A program made the translations under genes and the position numbers. Below are positions 47,103 through 54,386 of a DNA stretch of 54,386 nt, piece by piece. The DNA comes from an uncultured Deferribacteraceae bacterium (GTDB lineage: Bacteria > Chrysiogenota > Deferribacteres > Deferribacterales > Mucispirillaceae). Numbering within the stretch: the first letter of the stretch is position 1; the number at the start of each line of letters is the position of its first letter. The stretch spans positions 1 to 54,386 of the forward strand of contig CAMQYS010000011.1 of NCBI GenBank assembly GCA_947039395.1. Reading direction: 5' to 3'. The notes beneath the pieces are model-generated. The model was not told the DNA's origin. It was given only the letters and a program-made list of their open reading frames with translations, and ran no database searches.

Positions 47103-47944
47103 CTCTTGTACCTCCAGTTGATTAACAGTTTACCTATAAGGTTAAGAATAAGTATCGCTACAGTTATAATAAGAGCCGCTGCCCATGCCATATTGATCCA
47201 AGATGAATAAGGCGATGATGCATATTGATATATTGATACAGTAAGTGACGGCATCGGTTTTGTTAGATCAAATGATAACTGTGTATTATTAAAAGATGTA
47301 AACAGTAATGGAGCAGTTTCACCAGCTACTCTTGCAATAGCTAAAAGTATGCCTGTGAATATTCCAGTTGCAGCACCTCTCCAAACTACTTTAACTATTA
47401 AATTATTGTAGCTAGCACCGAGTGCGAATGCAGCCTCTCTTAATGTCCATGGCACAAGTTTAAGCATCTCTTCAGTTGTTCTAGTGATTACTGGTAGCAT
47501 GATTATCGCAAGTGCGACAGCTCCAGCGTATCCGTTATATCCACCAAGTGGTTTAACTAATATTGCGTATACAAATGTTCCTACAATTATTGATGGCATA
47601 GAAACAGATATATCGGCTAACATAGATATAACTCTTCCTATTCTTTTATTTCTACCGTATTCTGCAAGATAAGTTCCACCTAATAATCCGAGTGGTACAG
47701 CGATTAATGTTGCAACAACTGTTAGAATTATCTGTCCGATGAAAGCGTGACGTAACCCGCCTTTTACATCATCAAGTATTGGAGGTGTTTGATCTACAGT
47801 AAATAGTTCTATATTGATTGATGCAAACCCTTTTGATATAAGATCGAAAAGGATAAATCCTAAAAAGAATAAACCTATCCCAGTTGCTACAAGTGAGAGA
47901 GATAGAATAACTATATTTTTTATTTTTCTTAGTTTATAATTCAT
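47099..47944 (-). CDS. pstA: Phosphate ABC transporter permease PstA
   Basis: The protein has 281 aa from the ATG at 47944, which gives [15 protein letters not shown]; the longer frame to 47977 lies inside pstC. Six membrane segments are present. The ABC coupling loop is [20 protein letters not shown] near residue 160. It overlaps the end of pstC by 11 bases. Confidence 0.92.
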   Translation of the reverse strand: MNYKLRKIKNIVILSLSLVATGIGLFFLGFILFDLISKGFASINIELFTVDQTPPILDDVKGGLRHAFIGQIILTVVATLIAVPLGLLGGTYLAEYGRNKRIGRVISMLADISVSMPSIIVGTFVYAILVKPLGGYNGYAGAVALAIIMLPVITRTTEEMLKLVPWTLREAAFALGASYNNLIVKVVWRGAATGIFTGILLAIARVAGETAPLLFTSFNNTQLSFDLTKPMPSLTVSIYQYASSPYSSWINMAWAAALIITVAILILNLIGKLLINWRYKS

Positions 47945-48878
47945 TACGGAGCCCTCTTCTAGAGTATATTTTCGCAATTGCTAATGTTATAAAGTTAGCT
48001 ATGAAAAGTATAAACGCTAATAAGAATAATGTTGATAATTGAGTTCCAACAGCTTCGTTGAATTCATTTGCAAGTACCGATGTTATAGTTGTGTATGGAT
48101 CAAATATAGAGTTTAATGGTCCATGTCTATTTCCGATAACGTAAGCTATAGCCATAGTTTCACCTAATGCTCTACCTGCTGCTATTATTATTCCACTTTG
48201 TACGCCAGTCTTGCTGTATGGTAGAACTATGTATCTTATCACTTCCCATTTAGTAGCACCAAGTCCGTAAGCAGATTCTTTTAATATATCTGGAGTTTGA
48301 GTGAAAGTATCTCTTGCGATCGCTGCTATGAACGGTACAACCATTATTGATAGTACGATTGATGCAGTAAATATAGATACTCCTCCAGCATACTCAGATT
48401 GAAAGAATGTTCCTATTACTGGTAGTAATCCGATCGTTGATGACACACCTTTTTGAACAGTTCCCTCAATAAGAGGAGCAAGAGTAAAAAGTCCCCACAT
48501 GCCATATATGATTGATGGAATAGCTGCTAGTAGTTCTATAGCTGATGAAATTATGTTACGTAAAAAGCTTGGACATATTTCAGTTATAAATATAGCAATA
48601 CCTAACGCTATTGGGATTGCAAGCAACAACGCTCCAATAGATGTTAATATCGTTCCAGATAACGGTCTAAGTGCTCCATAAATATCTTTATTAAACGACC
48701 ACTCTTTAGTAAAAATAAAATCTATAAATCCAAATTTTTGAATTGCAGGAATAGATTGATAAAATAATGAAATAACCATAGAGATAATTATTATAATTGT
48801 TAAAGAGGACGCAGAAAATGTGAGAAACTTAAAAATGGAGTTCGAGGTATTTTTTTGATTTCTTTTTTTATTTTTCAT
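47934..48878 (-). CDS. pstC: Phosphate ABC transporter permease PstC
   Basis: The protein has 314 aa from the ATG at 48878 (MKNKKRNQKN, then the first membrane segment). The frame is open further upstream to 49007, but that stretch covers the Pho box and reads as non-coding. The family coupling motif DILKESAYGLGATKWEVIRY lies near residue 215. It is first in the operon. No pstS binding-protein gene lies before it, though that is the usual order. Confidence 0.92.
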   Translation of the reverse strand: MKNKKRNQKNTSNSIFKFLTFSASSLTIIIIISMVISLFYQSIPAIQKFGFIDFIFTKEWSFNKDIYGALRPLSGTILTSIGALLLAIPIALGIAIFITEICPSFLRNIISSAIELLAAIPSIIYGMWGLFTLAPLIEGTVQKGVSSTIGLLPVIGTFFQSEYAGGVSIFTASIVLSIMVVPFIAAIARDTFTQTPDILKESAYGLGATKWEVIRYIVLPYSKTGVQSGIIIAAGRALGETMAIAYVIGNRHGPLNSIFDPYTTITSVLANEFNEAVGTQLSTLFLLAFILFIANFITLAIAKIYSRRGLRNEL

Positions 48879-48912
48879 AACATGCCTATTATTACAGGTA
48901 ACCGCAATTAAA

Positions 48913-48941
48913 ATGTTATGTTGATGTAAGAAAAATGTAAA
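48913..48941 (-). promoter_or_regulatory. Pho box before pstC
   Basis: On the minus strand three 7-base direct repeats (TTTACAT, CTTACAT, ATAACAT) occur at exactly 11-base spacing, one helical turn apart, 35-63 bases before the pstC start. Tandem TTACA/CTGTCAT-like repeats at this spacing are the binding pattern of PhoB-type regulators. phoB is in the operon itself, so autoregulation is expected. Confidence 0.65.
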
Positions 48942-49033
48942 ATAATTTTTGATTAGTAATAAGAGTGTATTTATGATATTCTTAGACTTAATTATTATAT
49001 ACACCATTTAATTTATAGTTATACGAGGATGAT

Positions 49034-50257
49034 ATGTCATTAAAGTTTACTGAAGCGTTAGATATTATTTTGAATAAATTAGATAAAGGAAGTTATGAAA
49101 AAGTATCAGTATATGAATCTTTAGGAAGGGTTATAGCTGGTAAAGTTTTATCAACAAGATCTCTTCCACCACTTGATAACTCTGCAATGGATGGATATGC
49201 TATAATTCATTCAGATATAAAAAAATATCCGATGAAACTTGATGTTGTTGGTAATATCGCAGCAGGAAGTAATATTGATGGATTAAAACTTGAAACAGGT
49301 AAAGCGTTTAGAATTATGACAGGTGCTTTTATACCAGTTGGTGCTGATACAGTTATCCCGCATGAATTAACTGATAACGGTAAAGAGGTTGTAACTCTTA
49401 ATGATGAGATCAAAGCTGGTGCAAATATTCGTAACGCAGGAACGGATATCAAGATCGGTGATGAGATAGATTTTATAGGTGAGACGGTTACTGCATATCA
49501 TATCGCAAGACTTGTATCTGCTGGGATATTCTATATATCAGTTTACCGTAAAATAAATATAGCTGTGATATCAACAGGTGATGAGATTACAGATCTATCA
49601 GATTATAACTCTCCACTGAAAACATTTGATTCAAACGGAGTTGGAATAAAACAGTTACTTCCTAAATCACAATGTAATGTTGATTATTTAGGAGTTGTGG
49701 AAGATGATCTTGAAAAACTTTTAGCAGTTTTTAAAAGTGCAGAGAAGTATGATATGATAGTAACATCTGCGGGTATATCGGTTGGTGATTTTGATCTATT
49801 GCACGAGGTTGCAGATACCTTAAAAATAGAGTGGTTATTTAATAATATTAATCAGAAACCTGGACAGCATTTTGCGTTCGGATATTATAACTCTACGCCG
49901 ATTTTTGCAACACCGGGTAATCCAGTATCGGCTATGTTCTGTACATATTTATATGTGCTATCTGCCATTAGAAAGATGGGTGGGGTATCTAACTTTTATC
50001 CAAAACCTGTTAAAGCTAGACTTACAAAAGAGATAATTAAGAAGAAAGGAAGAACAGAGTTTGAACGAGTTACAGTAGCGATAGATGAAGAGGGCTTAAT
50101 AGTAACTCCATTATCTAATCAAGAATCGTATAAAATATCTAGCTTAACAACAGGTAATGCATTTGCACTTTTCGGTTCTGATCTTGTAGGTGATATTAAA
50201 GTTGGTACGATGATAAATTGTTACATATATAATTCGGATAAACTGTTTTATGTATAA
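49034..50257 (+). CDS. moeA: Molybdopterin molybdenumtransferase MoeA
   Basis: MoeA inserts molybdate into adenylylated molybdopterin. The protein has 407 aa with the family order: SLPPLDNSAMDGYA near residue 40, MTGAFIPVGADTVIPHE near 95, then a MoCF-like domain (VISTGDEI, NGVGIKQLLP, TSAGISVGDFD, PVSAM) and a C-terminal beta domain. GAGGAT precedes the ATG. It is divergent from pstC across a shared intergenic region and overlaps mobA by 8 bases. Confidence 0.92.
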   Translation: MSLKFTEALDIILNKLDKGSYEKVSVYESLGRVIAGKVLSTRSLPPLDNSAMDGYAIIHSDIKKYPMKLDVVGNIAAGSNIDGLKLETGKAFRIMTGAFIPVGADTVIPHELTDNGKEVVTLNDEIKAGANIRNAGTDIKIGDEIDFIGETVTAYHIARLVSAGIFYISVYRKINIAVISTGDEITDLSDYNSPLKTFDSNGVGIKQLLPKSQCNVDYLGVVEDDLEKLLAVFKSAEKYDMIVTSAGISVGDFDLLHEVADTLKIEWLFNNINQKPGQHFAFGYYNSTPIFATPGNPVSAMFCTYLYVLSAIRKMGGVSNFYPKPVKARLTKEIIKKKGRTEFERVTVAIDEEGLIVTPLSNQESYKISSLTTGNAFALFGSDLVGDIKVGTMINCYIYNSDKLFYV

Positions 50258-50858
50258 AGATCTATCAGTTGCGATCCTCTCAGGAGGTAAAGGAAGACGT
50301 TTTGGATGTGACAAAACATTAACGATGTTAAGAGATAAGCCGTTATACTCTTATCCACTACTATTTGCACAAACAATATCTGATGATGTTATCTTTATCT
50401 CAAGAGATAAAGATAAGTATAAACCGTTTGAAAATAATGTTAGGTATCTTGAAGATGATTATGAAAATCAATCTGCACTTGCTGGTGTGCTAACTGCACT
50501 TGATAGAGCGAAGCACGATAAGATACTTATAATCGCAGCCGACATGCCTTTTATTAATAGTAAAGTTGTGGAGATATTGATGAACTCATTAGATAGGTTT
50601 GATATAGCGACGCCTATAATAGATAATAAACTGATGCCGTTAATCTCTATCTATAATAAAAATGTGAGAGAGATCTTTCTAAACTTTTATACTAATAAGA
50701 TTTATAGACTAAATGATGTTTTCAATGAACTAAACTACTGTGCAGTTTATGAGAGTACTTTCAATAGTGCAGGCGTTCTAAATGAGCAGTTTATAAATAT
50801 CAATAGAAATGAAGATTTAATAGTTGCTGAAACTGTTTTTGATAAATTGGTTAAATAG
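50250..50858 (+). CDS. mobA: Molybdenum cofactor guanylyltransferase MobA
   Basis: The protein has 202 aa. The nucleotidyltransferase fold shows the GTP-binding loop VAILSGGKGRRFGCDK at the N-terminus and the metal site IIAADMPFI near residue 95. It converts molybdopterin cofactor to the MGD form used by molybdo-oxidoreductases. Translation is coupled with moeA. CobY/CobU-like nucleotidyltransferases are an alternative because cobalamin-type genes follow, but the loop and neighbours favour MobA. Confidence 0.85.
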   Translation: MYKDLSVAILSGGKGRRFGCDKTLTMLRDKPLYSYPLLFAQTISDDVIFISRDKDKYKPFENNVRYLEDDYENQSALAGVLTALDRAKHDKILIIAADMPFINSKVVEILMNSLDRFDIATPIIDNKLMPLISIYNKNVREIFLNFYTNKIYRLNDVFNELNYCAVYESTFNSAGVLNEQFININRNEDLIVAETVFDKLVK

Positions 50859-50879
50859 ATAGATAATTATATTTGAGTA

Positions 50880-50990
50880 TAATAGATGAGTATAACAGAT
50901 GAGTTATGTGTAGATTGGTATGATAGATTAGTATGATAGATTAGTATAACAGATGAGTTATGTGTAGATTGGTATAATAGATGAGTGCTG
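50880..50990 (+). repeat. 54-bp tandem repeat with 13-bp subunits
   Basis: The sequence AGTATAACAGATGAGTTATG begins copies at 50889 and 50943, 54 bases apart. Within it a 13-base unit like AGTAT(A/G)ATAGATT recurs. It fills the gap between mobA and the CobS-like gene and ends at the latter's start. Confidence 0.8.
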
Positions 50991-50993
50991 TAT

Positions 50994-51794
50994 ATGATAA
51001 ATAGATTCATAATATTGTTGATAGATTTTTTTTCAAAACTTAAATCTATGTTTTCTAGCAAAAGTAGATTGTTAAAACTTCCTTACGATTACAGATATCT
51101 AACTCTTCCTATTCAAGGTTTAATAATCGGTTTATCTTTATTTTCATGGTATTTTATAGCACATAAAGTTGACTCATCAGCGTTACTATTTTCAGTTATC
51201 GTTTTTACTATTCCTATTATTTTAACGAGAAATATTTATATTGATAATTTTCTACATACATTATACGCTGTATTTTCATCACCTATATCCTCATCAAACG
51301 ATCATAGATTACAAAAACTTATAGAAGCTAAAACCGATTATTCAAGAGCTGGAACAGTATGTGGAGTGATCTATACATTTCTATATCTGTTCTTATTTTT
51401 AGAGTTTTATAAATCAGAAATCACTCCTCTAATATTAATTTTAACACCGATAATTTCAAGAGTAATAGGACTATTGCTAATTGTTACAGTAAAGCCAGAT
51501 AAACAATATATTAAATACACTAGCTCATATATTTCTTTATCTAAGTACTCAATTAATAGATTGATTTTAATTTTTGTAACATATATATTTTTACTCTCAA
51601 TATCTATCTATATATTTTACGGTTTTATATCAATGATAATTATCTATATCTTTATAGCAATAATTTATTTTATTTTTAAAATATTTAATAAAAAACTATT
51701 TAGAGGAGTAACAGATGATACATTAGGGTTTTGTATATTATCTATAGAGCCTTTAATATTTTCTATTTTTATGTTACTATTTATAGTAAACTAA
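50994..51794 (+). CDS. Divergent CobS-like membrane protein (cobalamin synthase family)
   Basis: The protein has 266 aa with about seven hydrophobic segments. CobS condenses adenosylcobinamide-GDP with alpha-ribazole phosphate. Supporting features are an N-terminal LTLPIQGLIIG, a middle HTLYAVFSS segment in the place of the family's HLDGLAD, an Arg in IISRVIGLL, and a C-terminal RGVTDDTLGF that matches the GxTGDxxG motif. The acidic residues of the HLDGLAD motif are missing, so activity is uncertain. The next gene encodes a CobC-like phosphatase, which supports the pathway. The start at 50994 has no strong ribosome site. Confidence 0.6.
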   Translation: MINRFIILLIDFFSKLKSMFSSKSRLLKLPYDYRYLTLPIQGLIIGLSLFSWYFIAHKVDSSALLFSVIVFTIPIILTRNIYIDNFLHTLYAVFSSPISSSNDHRLQKLIEAKTDYSRAGTVCGVIYTFLYLFLFLEFYKSEITPLILILTPIISRVIGLLLIVTVKPDKQYIKYTSSYISLSKYSINRLILIFVTYIFLLSISIYIFYGFISMIIIYIFIAIIYFIFKIFNKKLFRGVTDDTLGFCILSIEPLIFSIFMLLFIVN

Positions 51795-51821
51795 TAAAGT
51801 ATAGTAAATCTTATTTTATAC

Positions 51822-51836
51822 AAGGAGGTTATCATT
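51822..51836 (+). promoter_or_regulatory. Strong ribosome site before an AUU start
   Basis: AAGGAGG (51822-51828) is followed by five bases and ATT (51834-51836). No ATG, GTG or TTG occurs in this frame between the upstream stop (51795-51797) and the catalytic motif, so the ribosome site decides the start. Confidence 0.65.
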
Positions 51837-52421
51837 TTAAGTTATAATATTTATTTAATAAGACATGGATTAACTCTTTGGAATAAAGAGAGAAGATATC
51901 TAGGTAGAACTGATCTATCATTAACCGAAGATGGAAAAAAAGAGCTACTCTCTTTATGGTTAGATAGGGATATCTGTTTTAGTAAATTATATGTAAGCCC
52001 TATGAGACGTTGCATTGAAACAGTTACAACGATCTTTCCTGATATGTCATACACCATACTAGATGAACTAAAAGAACGTGATTTTGGTATATTTGAAGGC
52101 AAAAGCTATGATGAACTTCAAAATACTGAAGAGTATCAAGCATTTATTAACTCTGAAGATAGAGAGATCGTTGGTGGAGAGAGTAAGGTTGATTTATTTA
52201 ATCGTATAAAAGAGTGTCTAGAGATTATTATTGCAGATTTAAGCGATAACAATATTGAGAATATCGCAATAGTCACACATGGTGGAGTTATCATGCATAT
52301 GCTGGCAAAATATCATAGAGGTGATGGTACAATTTATGATTATACTGTTGAAAATGGAAAAGGTTTTTTAGTTAAGTTTTTTCCAGAAACTATGGAAATG
52401 CAGGTTATTAAGAGTATCTAA
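51834..52421 (+). CDS. Histidine phosphatase (alpha-ribazole phosphatase, CobC-like), AUU start
   Basis: The protein has 195 aa. The N-terminal IYLIRHGLTLWNKERRYLG holds the phospho-accepting His (RHG at residues 10-12). SPMRRCIETV near 53 gives the second Arg, FGIFEGKSYDEL near 85 is typical, and VTHGGVIMHM near 150 gives the second His. A start at the internal ATG 52002 would remove the RHG motif, so I place the start at ATT 51834. Next to a CobS-like gene, alpha-ribazole phosphate is the likely substrate; a general phosphoglycerate-mutase-like phosphatase is the alternative. Confidence 0.8.
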   Translation: MLSYNIYLIRHGLTLWNKERRYLGRTDLSLTEDGKKELLSLWLDRDICFSKLYVSPMRRCIETVTTIFPDMSYTILDELKERDFGIFEGKSYDELQNTEEYQAFINSEDREIVGGESKVDLFNRIKECLEIIIADLSDNNIENIAIVTHGGVIMHMLAKYHRGDGTIYDYTVENGKGFLVKFFPETMEMQVIKSI

Positions 52422-53268
52422 ACTACTCATTTCAATTGTCAAATGAATTATAAAATTGATCGCATACAAAAGATAAATTAATTGATAATCTGCAAATAGA
52501 TCAATTTTCGTTATAATAATTTTATATAAAGTTATTTCCAATCTAATGTGTATATTTGAATACTTTTATATTGTTTTTGCAGATAAATATATTGCTGTAG
52601 AGACAGTGTTCTATTTTTCTAAAACTTCAAATTAATCTGATATTAGTTTCTATAACTATTCCTATAACTATGTAAATTAATATCTAGCTATATCTAGACA
52701 GTAATATATTAATTATTATAAATATAAAAATTATATAAACTTAATAATGAAATATAACATTGTTTTGCTATATCAACTATATTGATGAATTTAAACATTA
52801 AATCTAAAAAAATAATCTTAGATAATCTTAATATACAGACAAAACAACGTTATGAAAATTTTCAAAATGCTAATATTTTCTAGCATTTTTACGATAAGTA
52901 TTATGTAAGTGAATACTGAATAAATATAAATTTAGTATTTTTGTTATTAGAGGTAACTTATTGATAAGCTTAGATTAAATTTATAGAGTTTCTCGTTGTT
53001 GACAGAAAGTGAATAAGAATATAATCTTTTATTAGTTAGAAAGTTAATTTTTATACTTATTTTTAGAGTAAAAATTAATAAAAGTAATTAAAACAGAATA
53101 TTCTTAAAAGCAGTATGTTAGATATCTTTTATAGATTTTTTGATGAGGTATTTATTTCTAAGATGAGTAGGTTATACATTAAGAATATGTGTAATAACAG
53201 AGATAAGCACTTAAAATTTATTTAAATTAGCAATTAAAAACAGGATATTACAAAATTGAGAGGTTTTT
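52422..53268. other. 847-bp AT-rich gap
   Basis: I find no ORF with a ribosome site. A promoter-like pair, TTGACA 52999-53004 and TATAAT 53020-53025, has a 15-base spacer (short of the usual 17) and lies about 245 bases before the next gene. The rest is featureless AT-rich sequence; an RNA gene cannot be excluded. Confidence 0.45.
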
Positions 53269-53817
53269 ATGGCTTTAAAACAGAAAAATATCGGTAAGTA
53301 TGACAAATGTATGAAAGAACTAGATTCAATACTAGAGCAGAAGATAATTTCTTATGCTCAATTCACAAAACATGTAGGTTGGCAGACGGTTGCATTTTAT
53401 AATAGATATAAGGTTTATGGATTTGATATTGAAGAAATGGAACGATTTGTTGCTGTTGCAAAGCTTTTAAAGACTAATATGATCACATGTATAAGATGTG
53501 GGAGTAAGGTTGTACCTAAGGCTAAATCGGTTAGAAGAGTTTTATGTGAAGGCTGTAAACAAGAGATTGCCGAGATGAAGGAGAATGATTCTCTTAAGTA
53601 TAAATATCCTGATTGGGTAAATGGAATCAAAAACGATTCTTTAAGAGATCTAGTTGAACAAGAGTTTCATATTGATGAGAAAACAGCTTATCAGATGTCG
53701 TTATGTCAAACTACTGATAAAGCAAAAGAGGTTAGAGCTTTAAGATGGGAAGTTCCAAGCTTAAATATATCTTCTTCTTTATCAGGTATAAGTGTATTGG
53801 TTAGTAAGGTACATTAG
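53269..53817 (+). CDS. Unknown protein with zinc-ribbon motif
   Basis: The protein has 182 aa. The N-terminal third is helical (KCMKELDSILEQKIISYAQF, then VAFYNRYKVYGF) and could be a DNA-binding helix bundle. Residues 74-96 have two CxxC pairs (CIRCG ... CEGC) 17 residues apart, a likely zinc ribbon. The C-terminal part is Ser-rich. GAGAGG precedes the ATG. The family was not recognised; a regulatory role is possible but not shown. Confidence 0.6.
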   Translation: MALKQKNIGKYDKCMKELDSILEQKIISYAQFTKHVGWQTVAFYNRYKVYGFDIEEMERFVAVAKLLKTNMITCIRCGSKVVPKAKSVRRVLCEGCKQEIAEMKENDSLKYKYPDWVNGIKNDSLRDLVEQEFHIDEKTAYQMSLCQTTDKAKEVRALRWEVPSLNISSSLSGISVLVSKVH

Positions 53818-53877
53818 TGTATGTATTAATATTTAAGTATTATTTAGTTTAGTTGTAATATTTTTATATTCATGAGT

Positions 53878-53950
53878 CTTGTATGGAGTAGTGATTATTA
53901 CAGGTGTTGTAAAAGGGTATGTGTTACTGTGGTAATCGGCTCCATGCAAG
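53878..53950. ncRNA. 73-nt imperfect hairpin, possible structured RNA
   Basis: CTTGTATGGAG (53878-53888) pairs with CTCCATGCAAG (53940-53950), one wobble. Inside, GATTATTACAG (53893-53903) pairs with CTGTGGTAATC (53927-53937), two wobbles. A small internal loop separates the two stems, and the apical loop is 23 bases. No T run follows on either strand, so it is not a simple terminator. The neighbouring genes converge on it. Confidence 0.45.
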
Positions 53951-54068
53951 TTAATATTTTGCTATACGATAAGTAGTGTATAGATATGAAAGATTTTTAA
54001 TTTTAGAAGAGTTGTATAGTTATTGAAGAGATAGAATATATTTTTCTATTAATTTTATATCTATTAAT

Positions 54069-54386
54069 TTAAGTACCATTATTCTCAAGCAGTTTAATTA
54101 CCTCTATATGATTTTTTTCTGATGCATATCTTAGAGCTGTTTTATCTCCCTTACTTATAATATTAAGATCGGCATTATTTCGTATAAGTAACCTTACAAT
54201 TTCTGTATATCCTTTTTCTGATGCATAGATCAAAGCAGTTTTATTATAATAATCTTTAACATCAACATCCGCATTATGTTTTAAAAGTAGCTCAACGATA
54301 TCAATATATCCATTTTCAGATGCGTACAGTAAAGGTGTTCTGTCGGAATTATCAGTGATATTTACGTTAGCGTTATTTTGTATAAG
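54069..54386 (-). CDS. Ankyrin-repeat protein, C-terminal part (cut by window edge)
   Basis: On the minus strand the frame is open from the window edge to the stop at 54069-54071 and gives 105 residues. They form three 33-residue ankyrin repeats with the typical pattern: DRTPLLYASENGYIDIVELL, then NKTALIYASEKGYTEIVRLL, then DKTALRYASEKNHIEVIKLL. Ankyrin arrays bind proteins; nothing here shows the target. The start lies outside the window. Confidence 0.88.
   Translation of the reverse strand, partial: LIQNNANVNITDNSDRTPLLYASENGYIDIVELLLKHNADVDVKDYYNKTALIYASEKGYTEIVRLLIRNNADLNIISKGDKTALRYASEKNHIEVIKLLENNGT

Noticed and set aside
48879-49007. 43-residue N-terminal extension of PstC
   Set aside because: The extension would cover the Pho box and has non-protein-like composition; ATG 48878 gives the usual PstC start.

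Overview
The window is about 54 kb of very AT-rich, gene-dense bacterial DNA. LpxB, a TolC/RND envelope system and flagellar hook genes point to a motile Gram-negative (diderm) bacterium. The lactate permease and LUD/iron-sulfur oxidation operon, aspartase and an SLC13 anion carrier suggest anaerobic or microaerobic growth on organic acids. The overall set would fit a low-GC Deferribacterota-like organism. That placement is a guess from gene content: there is no rRNA or marker gene here to test it.

Layout. (1) 1-1260: lipid A synthase lpxB, with an unusual in-frame repeat before its N-terminus. (2) 1363-9405: a hook assembly block fliK-flgD-flgE behind a sigma54-like site. FliK (902 aa) and the hook protein (1439 aa) are far longer than the usual family members, and FlgD has an acidic repeated tail. 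A structured RNA with its own terminator follows (about 9428-9648). (3) 10068-11558 (minus): aspartase. (4) About 12.05-22.1 kb: an accessory island of small, mostly plus-strand genes. Several resemble known or suspected toxin-immunity families (SUKH, DUF4275, SF0329-like, DUF3916, Tdi1/DUF1851), but no toxin gene or secretion apparatus is visible beside them. Some members are intact and others are broken by nonsense changes or indels. Endonuclease V lies inside the island, and a membrane-anchored MutS-like ATPase lies at its right edge.

(5) 24.8-26.8 kb: an SLC13 transporter and a small membrane protein. (6) 27.15-34.65 kb: a lactate or 2-hydroxyacid utilisation operon. It encodes a GlcD-type flavoprotein, a GlcF-type Fe-S protein, LutC, a LutB protein with an extra C-terminal CCG (LutA-like) half, and lactate permease LctP; together they would import lactate and oxidise it to pyruvate. 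(7) 35.0-40.1 kb: a TolC/adaptor/RND operon whose pump lacks the usual proton-relay residues. (8) 40.1-42.8 kb: an isochorismatase-family hydrolase, an M20 amidohydrolase and an NTF2-like protein, then a 91-bp tandem repeat.

(9) 43.2-48.9 kb (minus): pstC-pstA-pstB-phoU-phoB-phoR behind a three-repeat Pho box; pstS is not in the window. (10) 49.0-52.4 kb: moeA, mobA, a divergent CobS-like membrane protein and a histidine phosphatase (CobC-like) that appears to start at AUU. (11) 52.4-54.4 kb: a long AT-rich gap, an unknown zinc-ribbon protein, a 73-nt imperfect hairpin, and the C-terminal part of an ankyrin-repeat gene on the minus strand.

The best candidate for an undescribed system is the island at 12-22 kb: a decaying array of orphan immunity-like genes, comparable in concept to acquired interbacterial defence arrays. 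The RND pump without its proton-relay triad is the second.
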